Part shown: positions 27,479 through 36,943 of the stretch, piece after piece
Numbering within the stretch: the first letter of the stretch is position 1
How the letters are laid out: each line of letters starts with the position of its first letter
Assembly: GCA_025656675.1 (NCBI GenBank)
Contig: JAHXHN010000005.1
Location: 124,001-188,000 of the forward strand
DNA from: Candidatus Thiodiazotropha sp. (ex Codakia rugifera)
GTDB taxonomy: Bacteria > Pseudomonadota > Gammaproteobacteria > Chromatiales > Chromatiaceae
DNA: 64,000 nt
Direction: 5' to 3'
Translations under genes and position numbers: made by a program
Notes under the pieces: model-generated
The model's database searches: none
The model's input: the letters and a program-made list of their open reading frames with translations, nothing else
What the model was told of the DNA's origin: nothing

Positions 27479-27832
27479 TCAGGCCGGAGCGCTTTCAAGG
27501 AGCGATGATAACGCGGTCGATACCTTGGTTGCCTGGGATTTGGCGGCTGATTCAGGGGATGTGGCAAACTGCTGGAGGATATTTTCAAGCAGAGAGCGGG
27601 CCTGCTCAGGTGTTGAGATGACAGCATTTGTGGCATTGGCGCGATGGGTCTCTATATTGAAGAGTTGACGCGCATTGTCTACCTCAAGTGTTGAGCTGTC
27701 GGCAATGGGCGTTTTGCCTTCCTGAGTCGTTGTACTGGCCGTTGCTTGACCTGTTTCTTTACCCTGATTTGACCGTCCCGACTGTTCTGTCGTCGTACTG
27801 ATGGGTTTGTCACTGTTAACTGGACTGATCAT
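27479..27832 (-). CDS. Small Thr/Ser/Gln-rich hypothetical protein
   Basis: 117 residues from the ATG at 27832, chosen over an upstream frame start at 27868 because AGAGGAG lies 8 bases before it. The first ~55 residues are Thr/Ser/Gln-rich and probably disordered. The last ~60 (LEVDNARQLFNIETHRANATNAVISTPEQARSLLENILQQFATSPESAAKSQ) look helical. No signal peptide or membrane segment. I do not recognise the family. It is convergent with the TrkA-like gene. Confidence 0.6.
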   Translation of the reverse strand: MISPVNSDKPISTTTEQSGRSNQGKETGQATASTTTQEGKTPIADSSTLEVDNARQLFNIETHRANATNAVISTPEQARSLLENILQQFATSPESAAKSQATKVSTALSSLLESAPA

Positions 27833-28283
27833 AATGCAAACTCCTCTAGAGACAAAAAATTGACGCATTCAGCAGCGATTCAGCATTCATCGATCATACT
27901 GCGAGAAACGTGCCAATAAATGGGCTCTTCACCTGATAGATGGGTAAGCCGTGAAAACCAAAACAAGTCATTTCGTCAGTTGATGGGATTTGTCCGCAAA
28001 TGAACGCGAATGCACGCAAATAGGAATAGGGATTTCCTCCGGTGTCTCATTTTGACCGGAAGGAGAAATCTTAAAACCGGGTTGTTTACCCTAGAATCCG
28101 CAGTTGAACGCTGTAACTTGAGGAAGATAAAGCATTTGCGTTGATTAACGTTCATTTGCGGACACTCAACTGAGCTGTTGAACAAAACCGCTGTGTGTCC
28201 ACGCTTACCCACATGATCAGGGGAAGAGCCAAAAAATGTATGCAGAGTTATAGCCAAGGTGGCGTGTAAAAGGAGTGTGTCTG
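27833..28283. other. Gap containing an inverted-repeat element
   Basis: The gap between two divergent genes holds no gene. It carries the 29-base inverted repeat described separately (27993-28162), whose interior includes a GCAGTTGAACGCTGTAA motif that recurs elsewhere. The start-proximal ~110 bases may hold the promoter of the 28284 gene. Confidence 0.5.
27993..28162. repeat. Intergenic element bounded by 29-base inverted repeats
   Basis: Left end 27993-28021 begins TCCGCAAATGAACG. Right end 28134-28162, read on the opposite strand, begins with the same 14 bases and also shares the last 8 (ACGCAAAT); 24 or so of 29 positions match. The spacer is 112 bases with no open frame. Such short palindromic-ended units resemble non-autonomous repeats, but no transposase is nearby. 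Confidence 0.7.
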
Positions 28284-29198
28284 ATGATGCTGCGAATTAA
28301 AGCCCTATTGTTGTCATTGGGATTGATTCTCATGTTGGGTGTTGCCGAAGCGTCAACCCCGATTCTCGGTGAGCGATTGGAGTACACATTGACCATTCGA
28401 GGACTGATGACAGGCTTCGTCGAGTTGGATATCGCTAAGCTCACCATGGATGTGGAACAGGAGATGGGGAAGGTGGATGAGATTCCTGCCTTTGTCACAA
28501 ACCTGCAACTGACCACTGAGCCCTTCAAGAAGGCAGAGATGCTCTACCCGGTACGGCTGAATTATCGGAGTTGGCTGGATGCCCAACAGCTTCAGCCTTT
28601 AGTTGCAGTTAAGTCACTGAAGACTAAAAAAGAGAAGGAAGAGCTTCTCTGGTTTGATCGTACAGGCGGGAACGCCTATCACTATCAATCGGGTGAGCCT
28701 GAGTCAGGCGATTCTGTTACCCCACCCGCGAATTTACAACAGGTAACCTCGCTGTCGAATGAACAATGGTCCAATCTGTTACAGACGCAGTCCATTGCTA
28801 TCGGTAATTCTGAAGCGTTGGATTACATGAGCTTTCTTCATCGTTTGCGCAGTATGCCGTTGAAGGCTGGAAAGCGTATTGATTTCTCTACCTATAACGG
28901 CAAGGAACTGGACTCCTATCATGTGCTGGTGAGCCAGGAACGACTGGTACGGGCTGGTTGGAACCTACCGGCGTTTAGAGTCAAACTTTGGGAAATTGAC
29001 CCTAAGAGTGGTAAACAGGGTGATAAGGTTGAACTCTGGCTGAGTGATGACGACAAGCGCATATTGCTTCGTTTTTATGCGGAACGAACCTTTGGCGCCA
29101 TGGAGGGTATTCTTGAGACAGGACGTCCCATCGTCGCTCAGGATGAAGGCTTTTCAGAAGCAACCCAGAAGTCGCTGGAGACCTATCTCAATTTTTAA
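28284..29198 (+). CDS. DUF3108-like periplasmic protein
   Basis: 304 residues from the ATG at 28284, with AGGAG 8 bases upstream; an in-frame GTG at 28275 lies inside the ribosome site. The N-terminus is a Sec signal peptide (MMLRIKALLLSLGLILMLGVAEA). The mature protein starts STPILGERLEYTLTIRGLMTGFVELDIAKL and ends with VELWLSDDDKRILLRFYAERTFGAMEGIL, a pattern like that of DUF3108 proteins (predicted beta-rich periplasmic lipid/outer-membrane associated folds). The function of the family is unknown. The gene is followed by a repeat-like stretch. Confidence 0.7.
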   Translation: MMLRIKALLLSLGLILMLGVAEASTPILGERLEYTLTIRGLMTGFVELDIAKLTMDVEQEMGKVDEIPAFVTNLQLTTEPFKKAEMLYPVRLNYRSWLDAQQLQPLVAVKSLKTKKEKEELLWFDRTGGNAYHYQSGEPESGDSVTPPANLQQVTSLSNEQWSNLLQTQSIAIGNSEALDYMSFLHRLRSMPLKAGKRIDFSTYNGKELDSYHVLVSQERLVRAGWNLPAFRVKLWEIDPKSGKQGDKVELWLSDDDKRILLRFYAERTFGAMEGILETGRPIVAQDEGFSEATQKSLETYLNF

Positions 29199-29338
29199 CC
29201 TGGAATCCCCGGTTGAACACCCTTCGCGTAGAGGGTTGTTCATCCGACAGGTGAAATATCCTGTAGTGAAGAGGGTTCTATTTTCATGGCATTTGGCACC
29301 ATGGATAGCGGTCAGCTGGAGAATCCAGGTTTAATCTT
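29199..29338. repeat. Inverted-repeat element with CCTGGA ends
   Basis: AACCTGGAATCCCCGGTTGA just after the 29198 stop recurs in inverted orientation near 29315-29336 (…GAGAATCCAGGTTTAA), about 15 of 20 positions by eye. Its right end covers the stop of the convergent gene at 29331. The left end resembles the AATCCGCAGTTGAACGCTG motif found at ~28095. Confidence 0.45.
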
Positions 29339-30116
29339 CAGGAAGACTAAACTGAGCCTTGCCTTTTTTCTCATCCTTTTCATCAGGCTGGTCAATTTTT
29401 AAGTGATCGAGATTGGGAATCGGGGCCGGTTCGACCGGGGTCTGACAATCCTCCAGGCTGCCCTGGTTGGCCGGGGACAAGCTCAAGGCAGCGGTGTCGA
29501 TATTCGGTGGTTCAGGGGGGGATTGCTCAAGCAGGTCGGTGCCGGGGTCATCCAAAGCCAAAGCTGAAGTGTCTATCTCAAGTGGTTCCGGATTAGGCGA
29601 TGCATCAAGATCACTGTCAGATTTATCTAAGTCAAGTGAGCTGATATCAGGTATATCTACGGCTTCCACCTTTGGCGTACAGTCGGTCAGATCGAACCCC
29701 TGAGGGGATGACAAAGCGTAGTCCGGGACGGAAATGGATGTAACATCCGCATCACTCTCGGGCTCCATGGGGCCATCCGCCAGCGTCATTTCGGTATTCG
29801 GTGGATTACCTCTCTGGGACACCATTGGAGAGGTTTCTACAGTTCGGGTTTGTGGCGGCGGTTTGGGTGTGGGTGCAGGTTGGCCTGCGGGTACTATATC
29901 CACCAATCCGCCGGCATCGCGAAAGGCGATCCGGAATTTAATGGCCCGATCCATGTCCAGGCCTTTCTTTATTGGAATCGGTTTGCCACTGAATAGCCGA
30001 TCCAGTTTTTCGCCATCCAACTTGAACATTGCGCCAATCTTGCGCTTTACCTCTTTGGGGTCGTTATCCTTCAGTATGGCGCCGGAGAAGTAAACATCAT
30101 AGCTATCATTACTCAC
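29331..30116 (-). CDS. Protein with N-terminal DVYFSG domain and acidic disordered tail
   Basis: 261 residues from a GTG start at 30116, with GGAG 7 bases upstream. The first ~78 residues form a compact domain (YDVYFSGAILKDNDPKEVKRKIGAMFKLDGEKLDRLFSGKPIPIKKGLDMDRAIKFRIAFRDAGGLVDIVPA). I have seen this type at the N-terminus of other gammaproteobacterial proteins, often ahead of membrane or effector domains. The rest is Pro/Asp/Ser-rich with repeated LDLxxSDxD/PPEPxxIDT patterns and is probably unstructured. No signal peptide. Function unknown; possibly an adaptor. Confidence 0.7.
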   Translation of the reverse strand: MSNDSYDVYFSGAILKDNDPKEVKRKIGAMFKLDGEKLDRLFSGKPIPIKKGLDMDRAIKFRIAFRDAGGLVDIVPAGQPAPTPKPPPQTRTVETSPMVSQRGNPPNTEMTLADGPMEPESDADVTSISVPDYALSSPQGFDLTDCTPKVEAVDIPDISSLDLDKSDSDLDASPNPEPLEIDTSALALDDPGTDLLEQSPPEPPNIDTAALSLSPANQGSLEDCQTPVEPAPIPNLDHLKIDQPDEKDEKKGKAQFSLPED

Positions 30117-30390
30117 TTGGCATCTCCAGGACTTTGATCAATCTTCCAAAACCGTTTGTTAATACTGTAGACATCATTATCCTGAAGGATAGGGATCTTT
30201 AACAAGTGTAACCGATATAGGGGATAGATCTTCCACCCAGTTCGACAATTCAACAGGAAGATTTTTCCCTAAAAGAGTATGCTGAGGTCTATAATCGTGT
30301 AGATATCATGGAAAATAGTCGGTAGTCTGTATTACCTCCATGGTGGAGGTCTCGAGGCTAAGGCAATCAAATTGAGACAGAAGTACATCT

Positions 30391-30957
30391 ATGTTTGAGA
30401 AAGATCCGCGTACCTTCTCCCCTGAGTATAAGAATCTGTCGCCTGAACAGAAGGCGATGGTCAAGCTCGAAATCACCCTGACCAACTTCTTTAAGAACTT
30501 CGATAAAAGCATGTCCCGTTGGGAACGCATGATCTACCCTATGTTGGTCGTTGTCGGTGTGCTTGGGATGTCAGGTTTCTACCTGATCTACAATGTTACC
30601 CGTGATATGCATCAGTTGACAAAGCAGGTGGATCCACGCATGGAGACCAATTTGCAATCGATGTCGAGCCACATGGGACAGTTAACCCAGAATATTCAGA
30701 TCATGACTGAACAGATTACCGTGCTGGTAAAACGGGTTGACAGTATGGAACAGCATGTTGCCGCAATGGATGGCAATATAGGTGCATTAACACTTGATGT
30801 TGGCGCTATGAGTAAGAACGTAGGGATGATGACGGGAAATATCGCTGATATGAATCAGGCAATGCGCACCATGACCGTGAATACCGGCTTTATGAGCAGG
30901 GATATCAATCAGATGGGCCGTCCGATGGATTTCATGAACTCCTTTACCCCTTGGTAA
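30391..30957 (+). CDS. Membrane-anchored Met-rich coiled-coil protein, paralogue A
   Basis: 188 residues. A cytoplasmic N-terminus (~46 residues, RWERMIYP just before the membrane), one membrane segment about 48-70 (MLVVVGVLGMSGFYLIYNV) and a long Met/Asn/Gln-rich heptad-like region about 75-170 (repeated M-xx-xx-M pattern, for example MSSHMGQLTQNIQIMTEQITVLVKRVDSMEQHVAAMDGNIGAL). It ends FMNSFTPW. A second gene at 46950-47471 has the same architecture, the same YP-membrane junction and ends NSFMPW. I do not recognise a named family; a membrane-associated oligomeric scaffold is plausible. Confidence 0.72.
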   Translation: MFEKDPRTFSPEYKNLSPEQKAMVKLEITLTNFFKNFDKSMSRWERMIYPMLVVVGVLGMSGFYLIYNVTRDMHQLTKQVDPRMETNLQSMSSHMGQLTQNIQIMTEQITVLVKRVDSMEQHVAAMDGNIGALTLDVGAMSKNVGMMTGNIADMNQAMRTMTVNTGFMSRDINQMGRPMDFMNSFTPW

Positions 30958-31190
30958 AGAGCACAGGAAATCTATCTTTGTACTCCATGCTCTCACTCTA
31001 GGAGTATAAGCCGCCAATAATGCCGAATACCGTAAATTGTCTCGAATGGTGTTCTCAGGGCAATCCCAAATTTGGCAATTTTACCGGGATTGGTGTGCAT
31101 TTACGGCAGACCCAGCAGCGTATGACTCTGGCGCACTGCTAAAGAAGCGATGTACGAATCTCTAAATTAAGCGTCATTGATTCTAGGGCC

Positions 31191-32255
31191 TTAAGCATTG
31201 CCTTTGTCTTTCATTCCGATTTCGTGCTGAGCGGCAAAATCGAGCATGCGTTGGATCGGGATCACAGCCTGCTCTCTGGTTGCAGGATCAATCATTATCT
31301 CATTCTCACCGGAATCCAGTACCTGCTCAAGGTTCTGTAGTGCATTCATCCCCATCCACGGACAGTGAGCGCAGCTGACGCAGGTCGCGCCTTCGCCTGC
31401 CGTGGGTGCTTCAATGAGTACCTTCTCGGGAGCCATCTGCTGCATCTTGTAGAAAATACCACCGTCAGTTGCAACGATGAACTCCTTGTTGTCCATATCC
31501 GAAACCGCTCGAATCAAGGCAGTGGTTGAGCCGATGACGTCCGCTTGTTGGATCACATTTTCGGGTGACTCCGGGTGCACCAGAACAGCCGCTTCCGGAT
31601 GTAAGCGCCTGATGCGTTCCAGTGCTACTGCCTTGAACTCCTCGTGGACCACACATGATCCAGGCCACATGAGCATCTTTGCCCCCGTGACTCGTGCTAC
31701 GTAACTGCCGAGATGACGGTCAGGACCCCATAGGATCTTCTTACGCTGTTCGGCCAGGTGTTTGACGATGGGTAAAGCGATACCGGAGGTGACCACCCAA
31801 TCCGAGCGTGCTTTGACCTCGGCGCTGGTATTGGCATACACCACCACGGTATGGTCAGGATGGTCGTCGCAAAAGGCACTGAACAGATCGGCTGGGCAAC
31901 CCTCATCTAAAGAGCAGGTCGCAGCCAGGTCCGGCATAATGACACGTTTTTCAGGATTGAGGATTTTAGAGGTTTCACCCATAAAACGCACCCCACAGAC
32001 GACCAGGGTTTCTGCCTCTTGAGCTGCGCCAAAACGAGCCATTTCCAAAGAGTCAGCCACGCAACCACCACTCTCTTCAGCAAGTGCCTGTAAATCCGGG
32101 TCGGTATAGTAGTGGGCTACCAGCACAGCATGCTGATCTTTCAGTTTTTTTGCGATGCGTCCCTTCATATGACGTTTCTCTTGGTCAGAGAGAACAGGCC
32201 ATTGGGGATGTTCGGGTATGACGATGTTGGGTAGATTCAGTGTATGCACGCTCAT
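31191..32255 (-). CDS. nadA: Quinolinate synthase NadA
   Basis: 354 residues. The NadA family signatures are complete: [21 protein letters not shown], a Cys in the [12 protein letters not shown] segment, [11 protein letters not shown], and the C-terminal [18 protein letters not shown] where the [4Fe-4S] cluster cysteines lie. It condenses iminoaspartate with dihydroxyacetone phosphate to quinolinate, the committed step of de novo NAD synthesis. It begins 15 bases downstream of an NrtR-like gene, on the same strand, which suggests NAD-linked control. Confidence 0.96.
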   Translation of the reverse strand: MSVHTLNLPNIVIPEHPQWPVLSDQEKRHMKGRIAKKLKDQHAVLVAHYYTDPDLQALAEESGGCVADSLEMARFGAAQEAETLVVCGVRFMGETSKILNPEKRVIMPDLAATCSLDEGCPADLFSAFCDDHPDHTVVVYANTSAEVKARSDWVVTSGIALPIVKHLAEQRKKILWGPDRHLGSYVARVTGAKMLMWPGSCVVHEEFKAVALERIRRLHPEAAVLVHPESPENVIQQADVIGSTTALIRAVSDMDNKEFIVATDGGIFYKMQQMAPEKVLIEAPTAGEGATCVSCAHCPWMGMNALQNLEQVLDSGENEIMIDPATREQAVIPIQRMLDFAAQHEIGMKDKGNA

Positions 32256-32270
32256 GAGGTTCTCATTTAT

Positions 32271-32951
32271 CTATTTTATGATTTCAACCTGGGATGGATT
32301 GATGACCTGGTAGATTTTAGCGGGTCGATGGCTGCCGATACGGGAATACTCCCCCGTCTCTTTGATGATGTTACGGGCCAGTATGCCTTTTCGGAAATTG
32401 CGTTTGTCCAGGTTTTCGTTAAGTAGGATTTCGTAGACTGATTGCAGCTGACTCAGGGTGAAGCGTTTTGGCAGCATTTTAAACGCGATGGTGGAGTAGC
32501 CCAGCTTTGACAGAAGACGTTTCCAGGCCAGTTGAATGATGGTTGCATGATCGAAAGCGAGTTCAGGCAAGTGGCTGATCGGGAACCAGGCGGTCTGAGT
32601 CGCGTCACTGGAGGCCTTTGGCGTCAAGTGATCGGATTGGCTCAAGGCAAAATAGGTGACGCTGATTACCCGCTCGCGAGGGTCACGCTTAGGGTCCCCA
32701 AAGGTGTAAAGTTGTTCCAGGTAGATACCCTCTATACCCGTTTCCTCCTGCAGTTCACGCTTCGCACAGGTCTCAAGGTCCTCATCAATATCGAGAAACC
32801 CTCCCGGCAATGCCCACATACCTCGATAAGGGGCATTGCCGCGCTGGATCAGCAGTACGGATAATGCCGTCTTCTGAATCGTGAAAAGTGCGACATCGGT
32901 GGTTACCGCAGGGTGTGGGTAGTTGTAGCAGTGCCTATTATGCTGATTCAT
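32271..32951 (-). CDS. nrtR: NrtR-like Nudix transcriptional regulator of NAD metabolism
   Basis: 226 residues from the ATG at 32951; an upstream in-frame start at 32969 adds six. The N-terminal Nudix-like domain (about 12-150) has WALPGGFLDIDEDLETCAKRELQEETGI, close to the GX5EX7REUXEEXGU box. The C-terminal ~70 residues (FTLSQLQSVYEILLNENLDKRNFRKGILARNIIKETGEYSRIGSHRPAKIYQV) form the winged helix of NrtR repressors. NrtR binds DNA in an ADP-ribose dependent way and represses NAD synthesis genes. Adjacency to nadA (15 bases) and a palindrome upstream fit this. A plain ADP-ribose pyrophosphatase is the less likely alternative. Confidence 0.78.
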   Translation of the reverse strand: MNQHNRHCYNYPHPAVTTDVALFTIQKTALSVLLIQRGNAPYRGMWALPGGFLDIDEDLETCAKRELQEETGIEGIYLEQLYTFGDPKRDPRERVISVTYFALSQSDHLTPKASSDATQTAWFPISHLPELAFDHATIIQLAWKRLLSKLGYSTIAFKMLPKRFTLSQLQSVYEILLNENLDKRNFRKGILARNIIKETGEYSRIGSHRPAKIYQVINPSQVEIIK

Positions 32952-33016
32952 TTGAATAGTAGAAAACAAAAGATACGATAAAAATGGCGACTGTGTATGA
33001 CAGTGGGTTTTGCTTA

Positions 33017-33031
33017 GTGTATCAAATACAC
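33017..33031 (-). promoter_or_regulatory. Palindromic operator candidate upstream of nrtR-nadA
   Basis: GTGTAT-CAA-ATACAC is a perfect 6-3-6 palindrome, 66 bases before the nrtR ATG at 32951. Such a site is a natural candidate for NrtR autoregulation, but I have no known consensus to match it exactly and no experimental data. Confidence 0.55.
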
Positions 33032-33347
33032 GAAATAATTTTGAATAAATAAAGCGGTGATTTGGATCTCTCAGGGCGCCTTAGCGCTCATATGATTGCC
33101 ACTCAAGTGAGTGAAAAAGCCCTCATCAAGGCACAATGAGTGAGGTTTGGTTGTTCATATTGAGCGAAGGGTACAGTGGAGTAGAGCTAATCTCGCATTA
33201 TCAGTCTATCGCACTTAAACCTGTTGCAGTACGGAAGTCGCATTGATTTCTGCCTGAATATGGGGGTCGGCATCGGGTTAAAGATCGACCCGAATTCGCC
33301 GCTAACAACCTGAGAAGGAAGGCACTTTAATCAAAAGTTACGATAAG
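33032..33347. other. Gap before the HDOD gene
   Basis: No gene or RNA could be supported. It holds the rest of the nrtR upstream region and presumably the promoter of the HDOD gene on the + strand. AGAAGGAAGG lies about 30 bases before 33348, too far for a ribosome site, so the HDOD start remains slightly uncertain. Confidence 0.45.
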
Positions 33348-34217
33348 ATGCACACAGCTATTGAAGCGAAACAAAGAGTTCTAAAGTTGCAGCACCTGCC
33401 GCCACTTTCGGCCACAGCAACTCGCTTGCTTGCGATGCTGGGTGATGATGGCTTTTCTCTGGATGATCTGGCTCATGTCATCGGCCAGGACCCTGGATTA
33501 TCAGCAAGGATTCTTGGTCTTGCCAACTCAGCTTATTTTGGCCAGACAAATCCTGTTCTATCCATTGAGGATGCCATTATTCGTGTGCTGGGACTCAACA
33601 TGGTGAAAAGCCTGGCATTCAGCATTGCCGTGAGTGGTGTTTTTGAGTCATCCAGCTGCCGAAGTTTTGATTTGAAGACCTATTGGAGCCAATCGCTATC
33701 GATTGCAATGCTATCCAGACAGATCAGCCTTGCAGTGGATCGCGAACATCGACTGGATTCGGATGGTGTCTATTTGGCAGGATTGTTGTTCGATATGGGT
33801 GTACTGATTCTGGTGCATGAATTTCCAGAGGAATATGCCAGGGTGTTGTTGCTATCAAAACAGCAATCTTCTCAGGACCGATCATGCCTTGAAATGGAAC
33901 TAATAGGTATCGATCATCGCCAGGCCGGCGCTTGGTTGACCCATCGCTGGCACCTTCCGGAAATGATTGTGAAAATCATTGCACAGGCCGGTATTGGAGA
34001 TGACACATCAGCATATAAAAAGGAGATCATATTGGTTGGAAGTGTGGCTGAATGGGTAAAACATGGTTTAGTGAGTGACTCAGAGCCGGCCGAAATACCC
34101 TCAGCACTAAAGGACTGTTGCGGATTGTCAGTAGAGAAGCTGGAAACTATCAAAGCACGATTTGTCAGCAAGGAAGAGGAAATTCGTGTCATTGCCAATA
34201 TGTTGGCCAAGAAGTAA
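33348..34217 (+). CDS. HDOD domain signalling protein
   Basis: 289 residues. The HDOD domain (about 10-215) has LPPLSATATRLLAMLGDDGFSLDDLAHVIGQDPGLSARILGLANSAYF, VLGLNMVKSLAFSIAVSG and a GIDHRQAGAWLTHRWHLPE segment. HDOD proteins are catalytically inert relatives of HD phosphohydrolases that scaffold signalling for motility, biofilm and cell-cycle control. It is followed after 12 bases by a GAF-GGDEF diguanylate cyclase, and this pairing is frequent in gammaproteobacteria. No membrane segment. Confidence 0.92.
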   Translation: MHTAIEAKQRVLKLQHLPPLSATATRLLAMLGDDGFSLDDLAHVIGQDPGLSARILGLANSAYFGQTNPVLSIEDAIIRVLGLNMVKSLAFSIAVSGVFESSSCRSFDLKTYWSQSLSIAMLSRQISLAVDREHRLDSDGVYLAGLLFDMGVLILVHEFPEEYARVLLLSKQQSSQDRSCLEMELIGIDHRQAGAWLTHRWHLPEMIVKIIAQAGIGDDTSAYKKEIILVGSVAEWVKHGLVSDSEPAEIPSALKDCCGLSVEKLETIKARFVSKEEEIRVIANMLAKK

Positions 34218-34229
34218 CTGAGGTATCGG

Positions 34230-35414
34230 GTGGATCTTTCCTTTAATCAGACATCAATGGATTTAAGAGAGCGTTTTTTTAGTCTGCTAGATTCTCTCTC
34301 CGCCTTGCGCGCCTTGTCTCAAATCAGTCTTGACGGTATCAGTGAAGAGGCATTGATCGCCAAGGCTCTGGATGAATTGGTGCGCTACCAGAATGTTGAA
34401 AACTGCTCTGTCTTCTGTATGCAGGGAGGTGTTCTGAGCTGTGTTGCGGGTGTCAGCATGAGTGAATCCCATGCTGGGATCGCCGGTGCGGGCCGTGTGA
34501 AAGATATTCGTCAGAGTATGCAGTTCAAGCCGGGTGAGGGGATAGCCGGTATCGCCTATGCAACAGGCCAACTGCAGTATTGCCGGGATTGTTCACAGAG
34601 TCGTGAATTTTTGTTGAATACTCAATCAGGGGGAGAGCTGCCAGGCTCCCTGATCTGTGCCCCGATAAAGATGGGTGATCAGGTATTGGGTGTACTGAAT
34701 GCCTCACATCCCCTACCGGAGTATTTTGAACCCTGGCAACAACACACCTTGAGCCTCTTTTGCAGTTGTCTGGGGCAGATCCTGTACAACCACAGGTTGA
34801 TGAATGATCTGGAAAATGTGGTTGAGCAGCGTACTCATGAACTAACCAACGCCTTGCATGAAGCTGATGCTCTGCGGCAGCGTTATGAGCAACTATCGAC
34901 AATAGATGAGCTGACGGGTCTGAAAAATCGGCGGTATTTTTTTAATGAGGCAGAAGCACTGTTGTCTCGGGCCATTCGACACGATCAGAGTTGTAGCATG
35001 CTGCTGATCGATATCGATTATTTTAAACTCATTAATGATCGATGGGGGCATGTGGTCGGTGATGAGGTATTAGTCGCCATAAGCCGTATATTGGAAGAAG
35101 AAGCTCGGGGTGGTGATCTCGTTGCCAGAGTGGGTGGTGAGGAGTTTGTGGTGATGCTTGCAGAAGCAGGTACCAGTGGTGCAGATTTAATGGCGCAACG
35201 CATTCAGGAACGCCTGGCGCACCTCGAAACAGGCCGAGATTTAGTCGGCCTGAATCTAACAGCCAGTATCGGCATTACAGCATTGACTCCTGACTATGAT
35301 CGTGAATTCTCAGTCAGTGAGTTACTCGACCAACTCTATTCCCAGGCCGACAGAGCGATGTACGACTGTAAACGTGAAGGTCGAAACAGCCGTAAGTGCT
35401 ATCTCAAAGATTAG
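34230..35414 (+). CDS. GAF-GGDEF diguanylate cyclase
   Basis: 394 residues from a GTG start. GAF-like sensor about 35-190, coiled-coil linker (ENVVEQRTHELTNALHEADALRQRYEQL) and GGDEF domain about 225-390. The catalytic motif GGEEF (near 302) is preceded by RGGD five residues upstream, the inhibitory I-site. It therefore looks like an active, product-inhibited c-di-GMP synthase in the cytoplasm. It follows the HDOD gene by 12 bases and is probably co-transcribed with it. Confidence 0.92.
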   Translation: MDLSFNQTSMDLRERFFSLLDSLSALRALSQISLDGISEEALIAKALDELVRYQNVENCSVFCMQGGVLSCVAGVSMSESHAGIAGAGRVKDIRQSMQFKPGEGIAGIAYATGQLQYCRDCSQSREFLLNTQSGGELPGSLICAPIKMGDQVLGVLNASHPLPEYFEPWQQHTLSLFCSCLGQILYNHRLMNDLENVVEQRTHELTNALHEADALRQRYEQLSTIDELTGLKNRRYFFNEAEALLSRAIRHDQSCSMLLIDIDYFKLINDRWGHVVGDEVLVAISRILEEEARGGDLVARVGGEEFVVMLAEAGTSGADLMAQRIQERLAHLETGRDLVGLNLTASIGITALTPDYDREFSVSELLDQLYSQADRAMYDCKREGRNSRKCYLKD

Positions 35415-35434
35415 CATCGAAGCCTCTCTCTCTA

Positions 35435-36943
35435 TTATCCACTTGGCTCGGTTTCTACAACCTTCTGCTCAACAGGTGGTGGCGATGACTCTGCTGCAAG
35501 CAGTTTTTCACTCCCGGACGGGTTTGTGAACTGGTCATTTAGGGTCTGAATATAGGTGTCGGTTGATTGCAATACTTCCCGTAGCTGTTTGCGGGATTTA
35601 CGTCCCCAGCCTGCAGGACGTTTCCTGAAAACGGAACGCCATGCCTTGGTACTTCGAATAAACGATCCAACAGGATTACCTTTGAGCCCGGCACTGGCTG
35701 CCTGTTTGCGGAGGCTACCCAGCAGGCTCCTTGCCGCGACAGCCCTGACAGTGAAATGGATAAGCCCCAGGACAATAACCAGAACACCCAGTAAGGCCCA
35801 TGGCAGTGGACTGTTAGCGCCGGATTCGAGCCAGGGAGGAGCAAAGCTGAAACCTTGCCAATAGCCGGCATTGACCGAGAAGATCAGTAGTCCCAGCAGC
35901 AATCCACCCATCAACACGGCATCGCCCAGCAGGACTCGCTTTCTCCAGCGTTGCAGTGTTGACGTGACCAGGGGAATGCAGCGCTCCTCTATATCGCGAG
36001 CCGTTTTTTCCAATGCACCGACAATCCGGTAGGCCCGCTCGATTTCAACCTCTTCCATGCGGCTGTGTATCTCTTTCAGGTCAATGTCGCGTTTTGTCTC
36101 ATAACGGTTACGCAAGGCTTCATCTTCTATCGGTATCGCAGCATCCGGGTTATAAATGGCATAAAAGCGGCCTGCGGTCAGTCCTTTTTCGCCCAAGGCG
36201 CGTTGCCAGGCTGCGATGACATCTTCAGGATTATTCTCTCTGGCGGTGGTGTCGATTTGATTCAGAATGTAGAGGAACTTACCCGTATCGTTACGATGAA
36301 TAGTGCGCTCGATAAGATGACTCAGGGTATCTTGCATGGCGCCGGGCTCAGGATGACGTGCATCGAAAAACACCAGCACCAGGTCCGACAAGTCAATAAT
36401 ATGATCGGTGATTCGCAGTGTGGAGGTACGCTGTGCATCCGCATCAAAGCCGGGAGAGTCGATCAATATTTTACCACGCAGTTTTTCGCTCGGGCATGTC
36501 TTGAGTTGCAAATAGGCATCGATACGATCGCCTTCCCCCTTGGCCACCTTATCGATTTCATCCGACATCTGGTAGAAGGGGAAGCGGGGATCGGAGTCGA
36601 GGGCTACGCCCGGGAGGGCATGAGCAGAGGCCTCTTTGCTGTAGCAGATGACCGTGAATTTGTCGTCAACCGCCTGATTGCCTGAACGTTGCAGTGTGGC
36701 ATCGATGTAGTGGTTGATAAACGTTGATTTGCCTGCGGAGAAGGTACCCAGGATAGAGATCAATGGCCACCAGGGTATCTGTGTGGCAAATGAGTTGTCT
36801 CCCTCTAACAGCCCGAGCCGGAAAGCGACAGTATCGAGTATACGAAAACTCTGAACAGTACTGAGAAGTATCGGGTTTTCCTGTTCCAGATGGGTTTCCA
36901 GGTGTTGAAGACGTGCTTCTATGACCTTTCCGGCTGGATGCAT
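35435..36943 (-). CDS. Dynamin-family (EHD-like) membrane GTPase
   Basis: 502 residues. GTPase domain about 40-290: P loop GTFSAGKSTFINHYI, DDKFTVICYSKE switch region, switch II ILIDSPGFDADAQ and FLYILNQIDTTA (N-Q-x-D). Two hydrophobic segments (about 335-360 and 375-400) follow a basic RWRKR stretch, so the C-terminal part is membrane-inserted. Bacterial dynamin-like proteins bend, fuse or repair membranes. No adjacent partner gene of the usual DynA/B pair is seen. The product is convergent with the GGDEF gene. Confidence 0.82.
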   Translation of the reverse strand: MHPAGKVIEARLQHLETHLEQENPILLSTVQSFRILDTVAFRLGLLEGDNSFATQIPWWPLISILGTFSAGKSTFINHYIDATLQRSGNQAVDDKFTVICYSKEASAHALPGVALDSDPRFPFYQMSDEIDKVAKGEGDRIDAYLQLKTCPSEKLRGKILIDSPGFDADAQRTSTLRITDHIIDLSDLVLVFFDARHPEPGAMQDTLSHLIERTIHRNDTGKFLYILNQIDTTARENNPEDVIAAWQRALGEKGLTAGRFYAIYNPDAAIPIEDEALRNRYETKRDIDLKEIHSRMEEVEIERAYRIVGALEKTARDIEERCIPLVTSTLQRWRKRVLLGDAVLMGGLLLGLLIFSVNAGYWQGFSFAPPWLESGANSPLPWALLGVLVIVLGLIHFTVRAVAARSLLGSLRKQAASAGLKGNPVGSFIRSTKAWRSVFRKRPAGWGRKSRKQLREVLQSTDTYIQTLNDQFTNPSGSEKLLAAESSPPPVEQKVVETEPSG

